Shown one piece after another: positions 11,113 through 21,074 of a stretch of 32,316 bases of DNA. How positions within the stretch are numbered: position 1 is the first letter of the stretch; each line of letters begins with the position of its first letter. This stretch comes from Falciphora oryzae (lineage: Eukaryota > Ascomycota > Sordariomycetes > Magnaporthales > Magnaporthaceae), in contig JNVV01000008.1 of the NCBI GenBank assembly GCA_000733355.1, positions 1,183,689 to 1,216,004 on the forward strand, written 5' to 3'. The notes beneath the pieces were generated by a model. That model was not told the origin of the DNA, searched no databases, and saw nothing but the letters and a program-made list of their open reading frames with translations. Position numbers and translations under genes: made by a program.

Positions 11113-12168
11113 ATGACGGTACGGCTCGTCTGGGAACCCCAATAAAAGTCCTCCGGGGTGGCTAACGGCATCGACGCGAAGGCGCCCTATCCCCAGGTAG
11201 TCCTCTTCGGGGATTCTCTTTTCCAAGGCGCCAGTGACATCAATGGCGGGTTCTCCTTTGAGGCAGCCCTCCAAACATGTTCGCAACATTCCTCCCAACC
11301 CTGCCTTTCCCGACCTCAGGGTGTTATCCAGGCTTGTGCTGACGGCCCGTCCCTGGCTCTTCCCACCGACATCTCGTAGACTGCATCCGCCGCTACGATG
11401 TCGTCAACAGAGGATTCTCGGGGTACAACACGTCTCAGGCCCTGAAGATCCTGCCCCAGCTGTTCCCCGCCCCTCAACCCTCGGGACCCAAGTTGGAGTA
11501 TCTGGTAAGCTTGTTTGGGGACGGCGGCGATCAGCATTGAGCAAACAGGCGAGGCCGTGGCAGACGCACGTCGACTTACACAAGACCTCCTCCTTCGCTC
11601 CCATCTTGCCGCCTAGATTGTGCTTCTCGGGGCCAACGACGCCGCTGTCACGGTGCCGGTCGATTGCCAGCACGTCGACATAGACAAGTACCGGGCCAAC
11701 CTCAAGACGATCATCACGCACCCCCACATCACGGGCCACAACCCCAAGATCCTCCTGGTGACGCCGCCGCCCTTGGACGAGATCCGTGTGACGGAGGTGG
11801 ACCTGGCGAACGGCCACCCGCACGCGTTGCGGCACGCCAAGCTCAGCGCGTCCTACTCGCAGACGGCCCGGGAGGTCGCCGCCGAGGTGCCCGGGGTTGT
11901 CGTCGTCGACCTGTATCGAGAGATCGTGGATTATGCCGTCGCCAAGACGCCGGGGTTCGACCCCAGCAGCGGACTCCTCGGTGACCCGGCGACCGGCAAA
12001 CGCGGCTACCTAGAGCACCTGCTGCCGGATGGCCTCCACATGAGTGGCGAGGCGTACCGTGTCTTCTTCGACGCCGTCGTGCCGCACATCGAGCCACAGG
12101 ACCCGAAGCAGCCGCAGGAGGGATGGCCTTTTCCGGAATGGAGAAAAGCACCGTGGCTCGACAGCTGA
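11113..12168 (+). CDS. iah1: SGNH/GDSL esterase, isoamyl-acetate hydrolase (IAH1) type
   Basis: 259-aa hydrolase in four exons: 11113-11118, 11182-11278, 11380-11504 and 11617-12168. The first coding exon is just ATG ACG. It is chosen because the conserved APYPQVVLFGDS segment has a TAA upstream in its own frame, a GTACGG donor follows ATG ACG, and a CTAAC branch point sits 15 nt before the GCGAAG acceptor. Intron 2 (GTTCGC..CGTAG) makes ALQTYCIRRYDVVNRG; intron 3 (GTAAGC..CCTAG) joins LEYL to IVLLGAND. The four SGNH blocks are visible: Ser in FGDSLF, Gly in RGFSGYN, Asn in GANDAA, and Asp/His in LLPDGLHMSGEAY. Relatives hydrolyse acetate esters such as isoamyl acetate. The extreme N-terminus is the least certain part. 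Confidence 0.9.
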
Positions 12169-13948
12169 GTTACGGCTGGAAGACGGCTGTGCGCAGCCCC
12201 AGGATGGCTTTGACGCTGGTCATGCCGAGCACTTGCTGCTTGGTTAGGGTGGCGGCACTTTGCCTCCCCCTGGGCCTCGGAGCCGGGGTAGAAACGCTGC
12301 TCTAAAACTACACAAGATGCTTTTGGTTTTGTAGCCTGAAATGGCATGGGAGGGCTTGATGACGGGTAAGACTTAGAGAAGAAGAAAAAATCCAATGATA
12401 ATAAAAGACGTGTCTGTGAACGTGGAGCCAACATGACATGAAAAGCAAAGCCAAAGTCCTGCATACGAAGGTCGGTGCTCGCTGTGCTGTCTTGGTTGGA
12501 GCACATCAGCACAGGTCGCTGACGGCACATCCCGTGCGGGCTACAGTGTGATCGCACAGTGGTGCCGGGTCCACTGTGTTTCTCCTGTCGGGGAGGATGA
12601 TGTGCCACTGTGCGTCCCTGGCATGCGCACCAGCCATTGCGGGATACAGTCCAGCTTTCCGTCCACGACTGCCAGTGCCTGTCGACGTTCAACACCAAGG
12701 TCTGGTGCAAGAGCAAGATTGTCACACACCATCCTGTCCGTCTACAACACCTCCATCCTCACCTGAACCGCCTCCACCTCTCCTGCCCCCTTTCTTCGCC
12801 AACCTTGCCTCTGCCTGCCCTGGTGCCTCCACCTGCCTGGTACCAATCCACCGACCTGCCACCTACCGGGTACCTACCGCCCCCCTTTCCCGCACACCAC
12901 TTGACCTAAATACCGCCCTCTCCGTTCCATACTCGAATACCCTCCGCCTCATCGCCCATGCGTCACCTTCCCGGCTCCAAACCGTGCTACTACCTCGGCT
13001 CTGGTGATTTGATTTTCTCCGCTACCAAGTAGACTCGAAGCCAGTCAACTCAATCCGTGTTGCCGCCGTCAATCCGCCCGGATTCGCTCGATTTTCATCG
13101 TCGGCGGCGCGTAGTCTCGCCATTTCTCCGCCGCTGATAGCCACCGACCTACCTACCTACCTCCCTCGTTCCGGGTAACACCAGCCCAGCCAGCCTCAAC
13201 ACTCGTCCCACACCGCTCACGACACGCACGGAATCCACGAAAACGTTCCGCCTAGCTACCAGACGAGCGAGCCGGACCAATCGATAGGCGCGCTCCCTGC
13301 CTCGCCAGCCCTGTCCACCTCCTTCGACGCCGGCTCCGGGCAAGCATTACACTCTCTTTCTGCCAAATCACAACTCCAGACCTCGCCTTCCAACCCTTTA
13401 GAGAGAACATCTCGCCGGTCCGCCTCCGCTCGCCCACACCGGCGCCGTTCCATTCCATTCCACTAGCGCCAACCAGTAGCAACCACAGCCGCCCACGAGG
13501 CTCGAGGCGCTGCACGCTCGCTGTCCATTCGTTCCTGCGAGCCCTCGCATATCGCACACAGCCACGCAATCCGCTCTGCCCGTCGACGCTCTCTCCAAAT
13601 AGGCTGTCAGCACCACCCGAGGACTCGGCCAGCGGCTCGCGGTGGGACGTCGCCGAGGGGCCTTCGGTCTTGGTGCGTGCGATGTGGGGGGTTGGCGGAT
13701 CTTGAGAGATTCTGCGCCGCCGGGATCGAAGCCTGCAACGAGATACTTGACGAGAACCGGGCACCTGCGGTCAACAGACCCCTCGCCCGCCATCGACAGG
13801 CAGACAGACAAGGCCGTACGACAACAAAGATCCCTCTCGGCATTGGCACCCTGCCCTGCTCCCCGGCAGCCGCCCACCATCAACCCCCACGCATTTTCCC
13901 CCGCTGCTTTCCTTTTTTTGCCTCTCCAACCCCCGCCCTCCCTCTGGC
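12169..13948. other. Intergenic and long pyrimidine-rich leader
   Basis: Two plus-strand genes flank this 1.8 kb. From about 12700 on, the plus strand is strongly C/T-biased with many TACCTACC-like words, which fits a long promoter and 5' leader for the gene starting at 13949. Frames open on the opposite strand across 13252-13883 are compositional and carry no recognisable domain. Confidence 0.55.
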
Positions 13949-15917
13949 ATGGGCATGGATTCTCGTTTCGTGGCCAGCCGGGAGGATCTTTACAATGTCC
14001 AGATGGAAGTGAAGCAGTTACAGGCCACCCAGCACAACACCACGGAACGTCTCCTACGGGTTGAGAGACGGCTGGCCGAGGACGCGGCCGTCAAGTCGGT
14101 CTGGGCCACCTCGCCGTTCCCCAGCGCCCTAAGCGGCACCCCTCAACACGGTGTGTATCCCATGCGACATGGATGTTTTGGCGTCGCCTGCCCGATCGGG
14201 ACTAACATGGCAACCAGGCCCCCTCCAAATCCCGCCCGGCGACGTGTTTGACGAGTTCGACGAGCATGGCCAGAACCTACTCAGCTCCCTACACCTAGAT
14301 GCCGAGGACGAGCCCATCCGACGCGGGGCTGCGTCGAGGGCGAACAGCGTCCGATTCGATGAGAGTGCGCTGCAAGGCGCCAACTGGGGCCAGAGCACGC
14401 GGCAGTCAGGCGACTTTGCTCCCATCCGGCCCAGCAGCGGCTTCGGCATGATGGAGCGGTCTCTCTCTCATAAGTCGGACGGCCGACACAGCTCCGCCGG
14501 CCACTCGGTGCACTCGTTGGCCTCGGGTCGAGGAAGCAGCCTGGGACTGGACACACATTTTATGGGTGTTGGGCGTGAAGACGATTCTCCACAGGACATC
14601 CCTGCGCCGCCTCCCGGCCTTCTCGTTTTGGGCTCGGTCCCCGCCATTGTGAGGTGCTGGCTGTCGGAGAACTTTGCTCACAACACGCTGCTCTACGCAG
14701 ATGTCTGTTCAGGGGCGCAACGCTCGACGCTGGACTACTCTCTCGCGAAGGAGCTCGGGCTCGAGCAAGACATCCAAAAGGGCCCAGACAGCGTCAGCCG
14801 CCTGACGCTGACGGTCTATCTGGCCGAGGCCATTGTAGCCCAGTCCAACTCGACGAGATCGCCGGCCCCGGGCCCTAACATACCGTGCATGACGGTCAAC
14901 TTTGAGATGACGGGAATAGAGCAGGTGGAAGGCCACGAGGCGGGGAAGGCCATCCGGATCTTTATTGGCACCGACGCTCTGCGTGCCCACAGCGCCGATC
15001 TCCTATTTTCCCAGAATCTGATGACTCTGTACAGCAGAGACCGAGACAAACTATCGGTTCCGTTCGTCAGGCCTGAGGACGACTCGCTTTTTCGGTTCCT
15101 GGCGACAACAAATCTTGTGCCCGAGAAGCCCAAGCTAAATGCATCGGCCCCCGAATTCATCCTGAATAACACCAAGCCGCCGCCGCCTGCTGGAGAACAA
15201 GACGCAAACTTGCAAGCCCTGACCGAGAAGGAGGTCAAGGGAGAAACCGGTTCCCCGGGGCTCCCACATGACCAGGATTCTAACTTCGGCCCTTCGAGCG
15301 AGCATTCCGAGAGCGGCGCCGAGAGCGAAAGTGTTTCCAGGGACAAGGTCAACAACAACACGGACCACTCGGGCAGCGAAAAGGAAGTACCGCCGTCGGC
15401 CGCGGAGAGCGCGCGGCGAGACTCGACCGGTATCTGGGGCTCATGGCGGAACAGCGCGACGAACGGGGGTAGTGGTGGCGGCGGCGAACATGGTCAACGC
15501 GCCGAGAACGGGCTGAGTGGCTACCAACCGGCTGGGCGCAGCCGCATGAAGGTGCTCAAGCCCAGCAAGTCGCTGAACTCATCTTCGACGCGGCCAGGAG
15601 CGCCGTTCGAGTCGCCAGCCGGCACGCGGTCGATAAATGAGCACAGGCGGAAGAGCCATGGCGGCGTCGAGAGCGCCCCCGCGAGTGCGATGTCGGCGAC
15701 TGGGAGCACAGTCCGCTGGGAGAAGCGAAGCGTCAGCGGCACCGTCGGTAGCAACATCGGGATGAGCGCCAAAGAGGCGAAGGTCCAAAGCGCAACCCTC
15801 GAAAACCGGAACCCGTCGTCCACCCTGCCGCGGTCTGTCAACCCCGTTGGAGGAGCCTCTGCCTTTTCCTGGATGACTCCTACGTCGAAGCCCAAGACGC
15901 CTACCTTTGCCGAGTGA
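13949..15917 (+). CDS. Uncharacterised fungal protein with degenerate retropepsin-like domain
   Basis: 633 aa in two exons, 13949-14150 and 14218-15917, with a 67-nt phase-1 intron (GTGTGT..CCAG, branch point ACTAAC). Start is ATG GGC ATG; the second Met (13955) is an alternative. Residues about 10-48 form a short predicted coiled coil; 69-195 are Ser/Gly-rich and disordered. About 200-370 is a folded region. It contains LYADVCSGAQRS then LAKELGLE, and later IRIFIGTDALRAHSADLLFS followed by LMTLYS, which resemble the two halves of a retropepsin/Ddi1-type domain, except that the D-[ST]-G catalytic triplet reads C-S-G. The last 260 residues are low complexity. No ubiquitin-protease Cys or His box is visible. 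I do not recognise a named orthologue; the fold call is inference. It is convergent with the isochorismatase-like gene. Confidence 0.85.
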
Positions 15918-16599
15918 GCAAAGGCTGGCGCGCGCCTAGTTTCTCTGTCAGTCCCTTGCGTTTTCTCAACACCTCTTGTCAACACTAGCCAGCCTTCCTC
16001 TTCGTTGTGTTGTCCGTACTCCAAGCCTCTCCATTCGAAACAAGGGAGGCTTCTGTTATTGTAGCTCCTGGGTCTTTTTCGCTCAGCTGGTCATGAGAGG
16101 ACGGAGAAGTTCACGGTCCGACTGGGTGAGACAGCCAGACACTGTTCTTGTTCCTCGACAACACACCATTTCACTCTTGGAAGGATCCTCGCCACGACGA
16201 CTGTCGGTGTCGTGAACTCGAAAGCGAAGGAATGAAGAAGTAAATACATAACTAGAAGAAAGAGAGGAGACAAAGAAAAAAAAAAAAAGACGATAAAAAA
16301 AAATAAAGAGCCAAATTTCGAGTTAAATATGGTTATCTCTACGCGCTGACACGCCGCTGCCACAGAGCCGAAGGGTTGGAAAAGAGTTTGGAAGGGCGTC
16401 TATATCCATGGCATGCAACCAACTCCCCGACGAACAGCATACACGAGAGTGTGGTGTGTCGGCTCTTTTTGGCAACATATCATGCTAGGAAATTAGTAGC
16501 CACAGAGGCACGTTGCTAGACAGAGCTAGCTGCGGGTGCTCGATAAGTGGTGGCAAGTGAGAGAAATAGGTAGGGTATACAGGCACCCCAGATAGGGCT
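15918..16599. other. Convergent 3' regions
   Basis: Tail-to-tail spacer between a plus gene ending at 15917 and a minus gene ending at 16600. A-rich runs occur at 16276-16305. No gene seen; the sequence fits two 3' UTRs and their polyadenylation regions. Confidence 0.6.
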
Positions 16600-17423
16600 T
16601 CACATCTTCGCCGGGTGCAGCGACCTCAGGACGGCGGCGGTGTCGGTCGACGTCTCCTTGACGAGCCCGACGATGGCGCGGAACTCGGGCACGGCGGCGT
16701 CGCCCATGACCTCGTACAGCCAGGCCTCGCTCGACGTGACGACGGCGCCCTCGGCGCGCAGGCGGGCCAGGGCTAAGGGGACCTCCTCGCGATTGCACGA
16801 GCTGACGCCGTCGGCGAGCACGTGGACGCGGTGGCCGGCCCGCAGCAGGTCCAGCGCCGTCTGCGTCACGCAGATGTGCGACTCGATGCCCACGATGGCG
16901 ATGGATGCCGTCGAGTCGCGGGGGATGTCTCGCTTCAGCGCGTGCTCGATGGATGGCGTCCACATCGAGAACTTGGTCTTGTCCGAGTGCTCGCGCGTGA
17001 GGGGGCCGGCGGCTGCCAGGAGGCGGTCCAGCTCCGGGACGGTGGGGCCTAGCCGGGCGCGGTTCTGGGTCGTGGCGTAGATGGGGATCGAGAGGAGCTG
17101 GGCGGCCTTGAGGGCCTTTTGTGCGGTGAGGACGCTGCAGGGTTCGTTTGAGGTCAGGGGGTTGGGTCTTAGATATCTAGCCCTGGTTGAAGGGCAGCCG
17201 GCCGCGGTCCGCAGCACATAGCTCACACTGGGCCGGGATGCCAACCGACTTACACCTTGTCGAATTCCCAGATGGCGTTCCTGAACTTTTCTTGGATATC
17301 GCACACGCTGGGTGGATAGGCCTGTCAGTATCGGCTGTCCACGTTCACATGGCCGGAGACAAAGGGAGGGAGTGAGAGACGGCCACAAACTAACAATACG
17401 ACGGGGTTTTCTATAGATGACAT
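16600..17423 (-). CDS. Isochorismatase-family (ISOC1/2-type) cysteine hydrolase
   Basis: 205 aa in three exons: 17423-17395 (29 nt), 17307-17254 (54 nt) and 17134-16600. Introns are GTTAGT..CCCAG (87 nt) and GTGTAAGT-context..TGCAG (119 nt, donor at 17253). The spliced start reads MSSIENPVVFVCDIQEKF, then FRNAIWEFDKVVLTAQKALK, which is the ISOC1/2-like N-terminus. Catalytic features: Asp in VCDIQE and the nucleophile Cys in VGIESHICVTQT with the cis-peptide neighbourhood before it; LADGVSSC and MGDAAVPEFRAI are further family words. Members are small alpha/beta hydrolases; ISOC2-like proteins have been linked to mitochondria and their substrates are uncertain. The C-terminal exon alone is open further upstream, but that extension is intron sequence. 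Confidence 0.92.
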
Positions 17424-18306
17424 TGACGACGGATGAGGGCGATCAGGTTAGTTGGAAACTTGGAATCTGCAAAGAGGCTCTGCCGGGCCTGCACGGTCGA
17501 GCAAGCACAAGCGTGTCAACGGAGCTTCCAACGCACCCAGTCGCCGGGCCGTCCCCGAGGCTGCTTGGGTCGCCATGGCAGCGATGCCGGAGGGGGCCAG
17601 AGGCCGCTGGTGACGGAGGGGAGGAGGCTGGCGGAGACGAGAGGACAGCGCGGGTCTGGCGAGGGCCGGCAGTGTGGCCGAGGGCGGCAGGTGTCTCATC
17701 TCAGTTCTGGTCGGGCTCTTGCTATATGATGCGACTACCGTGACGCCAAAGCCATCGACGCACGTGGAATTGCTCGCTGCGAGACCGCCCGGAAGCTGTC
17801 ATCCGGCTTTCTTTAGCTGGATGCAGGTGTGCCGAGGCACCGAAATCGGGGCGACTGCGGGGGTGGGTCCAGCGCCACGAGGCCTACAGGATCGCCCTGT
17901 GCTTGGCGGAATCATGGATCAATGGCAGTGTCTGACCTCGGCTGCCGCGCCACTAGACTCCAGTCGTCGACAGGAAACCATAAGACATAACCAGTGTTAT
18001 TCAACTATCTACTATAATTGATGACTCCGACTCAATACAGGTAGAGATTGGCTGGCCTTTAAGCCGGCGTCACTGTCCGCCACGACTCAAAGTAGGGGGT
18101 GGGTGATGATCCAGACGAACTATTCGATAGGAATCCCAGCCGACAGGGGAAAAGGCCCGGAGCGACCCGCCCCGGCTGGCAAATACCTGAGAAGACATGG
18201 ATGTGTATGCCCTTCTCCTGATATCATCATCTTCAAACACTATACAGGAACATCACGCGGCGGTCACGCCCTCCGTTGATCGTTGATGCGCCTAGACCCG
18301 CGCCTC
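17424..18306. other. Intergenic; ISOC leader/promoter and 3' region of the zinc-binding gene
   Basis: About 880 bp between two minus-strand genes. No separate gene is supported. A minus-strand open frame at 17576-17448 (Met to TAA, ending 24 nt before the ISOC ATG) could act as an upstream ORF if the leader is long enough; its sequence resembles no family. The part near 18000-18300 should hold the 3' UTR of the gene ending at 18307. Confidence 0.5.
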
Positions 18307-20373
18307 TCAAGTCTCCCTCAAGTCAGTGTTGATGACGAGGTCGTCCCTGCCCTTAATGTGGATCACAATGGTGAGGCCTTCGAGCCCGAGTTCGTCGTCC
18401 GTGTGGCCCAGCGCCGCATGGGCTTCTTTCCATGCCAGGTCCGACGCCCGCAGGTCCGACATGGTCATCCTCAGTTCGTGCACCTCGGACGCCAAGACAA
18501 GGTACCGCTCCTTCCAGACGCACTCGTGGCCCTCTAGCGTCGCATCGGCCGTATGGACTCGCACAGCCTCCTCGCCCTTTGCTGCCCTGCCGTCGCTGGC
18601 CTGGACATCCGTCGACGGCTGGGCCGTCTCCTATCCGGCCCGCCCCTTTCGAGGGGCGGGTCCGGTGGTGCTCTGGAGGTCTTGTTTACGCAAGCCCTCC
18701 TCGGACCGTTGCCACGCATGCGACCCAGTCCCCTCGCGACGGAATGCCCTGGAGCTATCGTGCTGCTGGGAAGACTGGACGTGGTGGTCGTGGTGCTGCT
18801 CGTGTTGATGGCGATGGTGATGTTGATTATGTTGATGCTGATGTTGATGCTCCTGACGATAGTTATGCTGTTGATGCTGCTCACGATGGTTATGTTCTCG
18901 ATGTTCACGTTGTTGTTCGGATTGTTGTTCACCATGCTGCTCGTGTTGCTCCCGATCATGACGATGATGCTCATCCTGCTGCTTCTGACGATCGTTCTGC
19001 TTCTGATACTGCCTATGCTGCCGGGATTCAGCACTGTCCCCAAGGCCGCGTCCCGCAACCGGCCTGTCTCTGTCGCCGCTATCCAGTTCGTGCGACTCTT
19101 CCAGCAGCGTTCGCTCTGCCTGAGCTTTCCGACTCTCCGGTGTCTTCTCTTCGGCAGAAGGCTTAGTTGAGCCCAAGCTGGCTTTCGTCTGTTGCTCGGT
19201 TGAAGGCTTCTTCTGCTGTTCGTTCGAAGCTGTCTTCTGCTCGGTCGAAGCATTCTTCTTCTGCTGCTCAGCCGAGGATGTAGGTGGCGCACCCACTACC
19301 TAGGCACCGGCAGCGCCAACCCTAACACCCACCGCGGCGGACCCGGTTTGCGCAGGGGAACCGGTGCTTCTGTTGCTCATCGCAGCGGGCTCTGCCTGTG
19401 GCGTCACAAGAGTCGCCTGCTTCTGGGCCCCAGTACCTGTGGCAAGCCTCTGCGGCTGTGCCTGCTCTGGGACCAGAGCTGATACTTGCTTTGGGACTCG
19501 CTCTGGGCTCTGCTCTGAGGCTTTCTCTGGGACCTTCTCTGGGGCTTGCTCCGAGACCCTTTCTGGCTCGCGCGACTGTTCTCGTAAGTTCGTCTGCCTC
19601 TGTTCCGCATTCCGAGAGTGAGCAGCATTGTCTCGAGCAGAGAATTCATGCTCGCCGCGCGCAAGCCCACGACTGGTGTCTTCTCGCAGTCCCATCCTGC
19701 CGGCCAAGCCCGTTGCTTGCATGGCATTTGACTTGGCACCCTTGGTCCGCTGCTCCGTCTTTTTCAGGGTAACCCAATCGCGTCTCTCGGGACCCTTTCT
19801 CTGGGCAGGCGGCCTGGGTCTTGTGTGGGCAAGCCTGGCCCGAATATCCCCGAGGTTGAGTGCCGGATCGCGGTCCGCGCTGTCATGCACTTTCGAGGTG
19901 GCAGCGCCATCTCGGCCCATGTTGGATTCTGATGTGCGCTCTTCTCCAGCCTTGCGCCGCTGCGAGGCTTCAGCCCCCTCGAGGGTGCGGTGGCCCCTCT
20001 GCTTCAGGTCCGCCAGGATGAAGGGGTTATTCCGGACGCGGTCCTCGCCGGTGCGCAGAGGACGGATCCCTGCTGGGGGCATGGCCTGAGATGCCGCGCT
20101 CAGGTGATCTTCGTGGCGGAGCTGCTTGCTCGACGTAGCCTCGTAGCCTGTTGCCGTTTCGTCTCCTAGGGTCTGCATGCGGCTTGCGTTGGCGGCGTTG
20201 CCCTCTAGGGAAGCCTGGGTTCCGTGGTTCCCAGACAGTGCATTGTAACGTCGCTCTGAGGCAGCCGGGATCGCGCACATGCACGTCCGGCAAAGGGCAT
20301 GGCCGCATTCGTGACAGAAGTCCGATGCGGGTGTGATGGCGCCGCAGACATGACAAAGTCGTGGTGTCTTCAT
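18307..20373 (-). CDS. Zinc-binding, Gln/His-rich uncharacterised protein; two in-frame TAGs, structure unresolved
   Basis: One minus-strand frame runs from ATG 20373 to TGA 18309-18307 (689 codons), broken only by TAG at 19302-19300 and TAG at 18633-18631. Residues 7-33 hold C-x2-C, C-x2-C, a His and C-x2-C-x-C, a likely zinc module. A long charged disordered region follows, with imperfect PEK/PER-VP repeats, then a Gln/Glu/His-rich tract, then a conserved-looking tail from HECVWKERYLVLASEV to TIVIHIKGRDDLVINTDL that I recall from other fungal hypothetical proteins. Small in-frame introns could remove the stops: GTGGGT or GTTAGG donors at 19332 or 19326 with an acceptor near 19267-19264, and GTAAAC at 18689 to CTAG ending at 18534 (156 nt). 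Neither has a good branch point. Readthrough or a decaying gene are alternatives. No function is assigned. Confidence 0.65.
18770..19040 (-). repeat. Trinucleotide-biased Gln/His/Glu-coding tract
   Basis: On the plus strand this reads as degenerate GTTGATGCT/GATGTT repeats. In the gene frame it codes a run of CAG, CAC, CAT and GAG codons (HQHQHQ, HHRHQHEQHH and similar). It is the most repetitive part of the zinc-binding gene and a likely site of length variation between isolates. Confidence 0.75.
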
Positions 20374-21074
20374 TGTGACGACGGTACGAGGGGCGGATTC
20401 AATGGATGTATTGGTGAGATGCTTGTGGTTCTTTGACTTGGCTCTAGTGAGATAGCCCGGGACGGCCAGTGAAGAGTGAATGTAGATATCTGTATGCTTT
20501 GGATATAGATAAAACAGAGTGCCGGTGTGTCTGGCACTCGGTAGCCCAGAGGCAGTTGGGCTGGTTGGATCAGGTCTTGCGAAGCCGGTAACCCACGGCT
20601 CCTGCTTTCTTAATCCATGTCGATACCACTTTAGTGGGTGGAAGTTGAAGCAGCGACTTCCGTCGAGGATGGCAGTAGGAACCATCCATTTGATCATGCG
20701 GACTCATCAGGCAAATATGGAAATTGGCAGCTACGTACCTAGATATTTTCAGGTACGTAGGCAGGTGCCAGTTAGCGTGTTGATGTCACCCCAAGAGAAG
20801 CGGATGAGTTGCTCCAGAATTCTTAGTTCCACGGGCAGCACCTGGTATGTGACCTGGTCGCATCTTGAGTGAGGGGGGTGCGCCCTCTTCACCTGATGTA
20901 CCGCAGGAGGACAAATTTCTGCGCCAGGGTTTCCGAAGGAGACGAGAGACAACAACTAAGTCCGCAGTAGGCAATAATTGGTCCCGGAGAGCGGGCAATG
21001 ACAAGAATGAAGGCATCTTTTTCAATGACCAGAGTATACTACAAGGACGGGTTGGGCATGTCTATGACAGAAGT
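20374..21074. other. Intergenic between atp16 3' end and the zinc-binding gene promoter
   Basis: Both flanking genes are on the minus strand. The 700 bp holds the atp16 3' UTR (near 21074) and the zinc-binding gene's promoter (near 20374). The notable element is the inverted repeat at 20731-20760. No other gene is seen. Confidence 0.6.
20731..20760. repeat. Perfect 10-bp inverted repeat with 10-nt spacer
   Basis: CTACGTACCT at 20731-20740 and AGGTACGTAG at 20751-20760 are exact reverse complements around AGATATTTTC. It could form a hairpin in RNA or bind a dimeric regulator. It lies between the two minus-strand genes, about 360 bp upstream of the ATG at 20373. Confidence 0.85.

Noticed and set aside
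18534..19292. 252-aa minus-strand frame overlapping the zinc-binding gene in another frame
   Set aside because: Composition (Arg/Ser/Asn/Ile runs) is that of a shifted CAG/CAT repeat; it lacks the conserved C-terminal segment, which is in the main frame.
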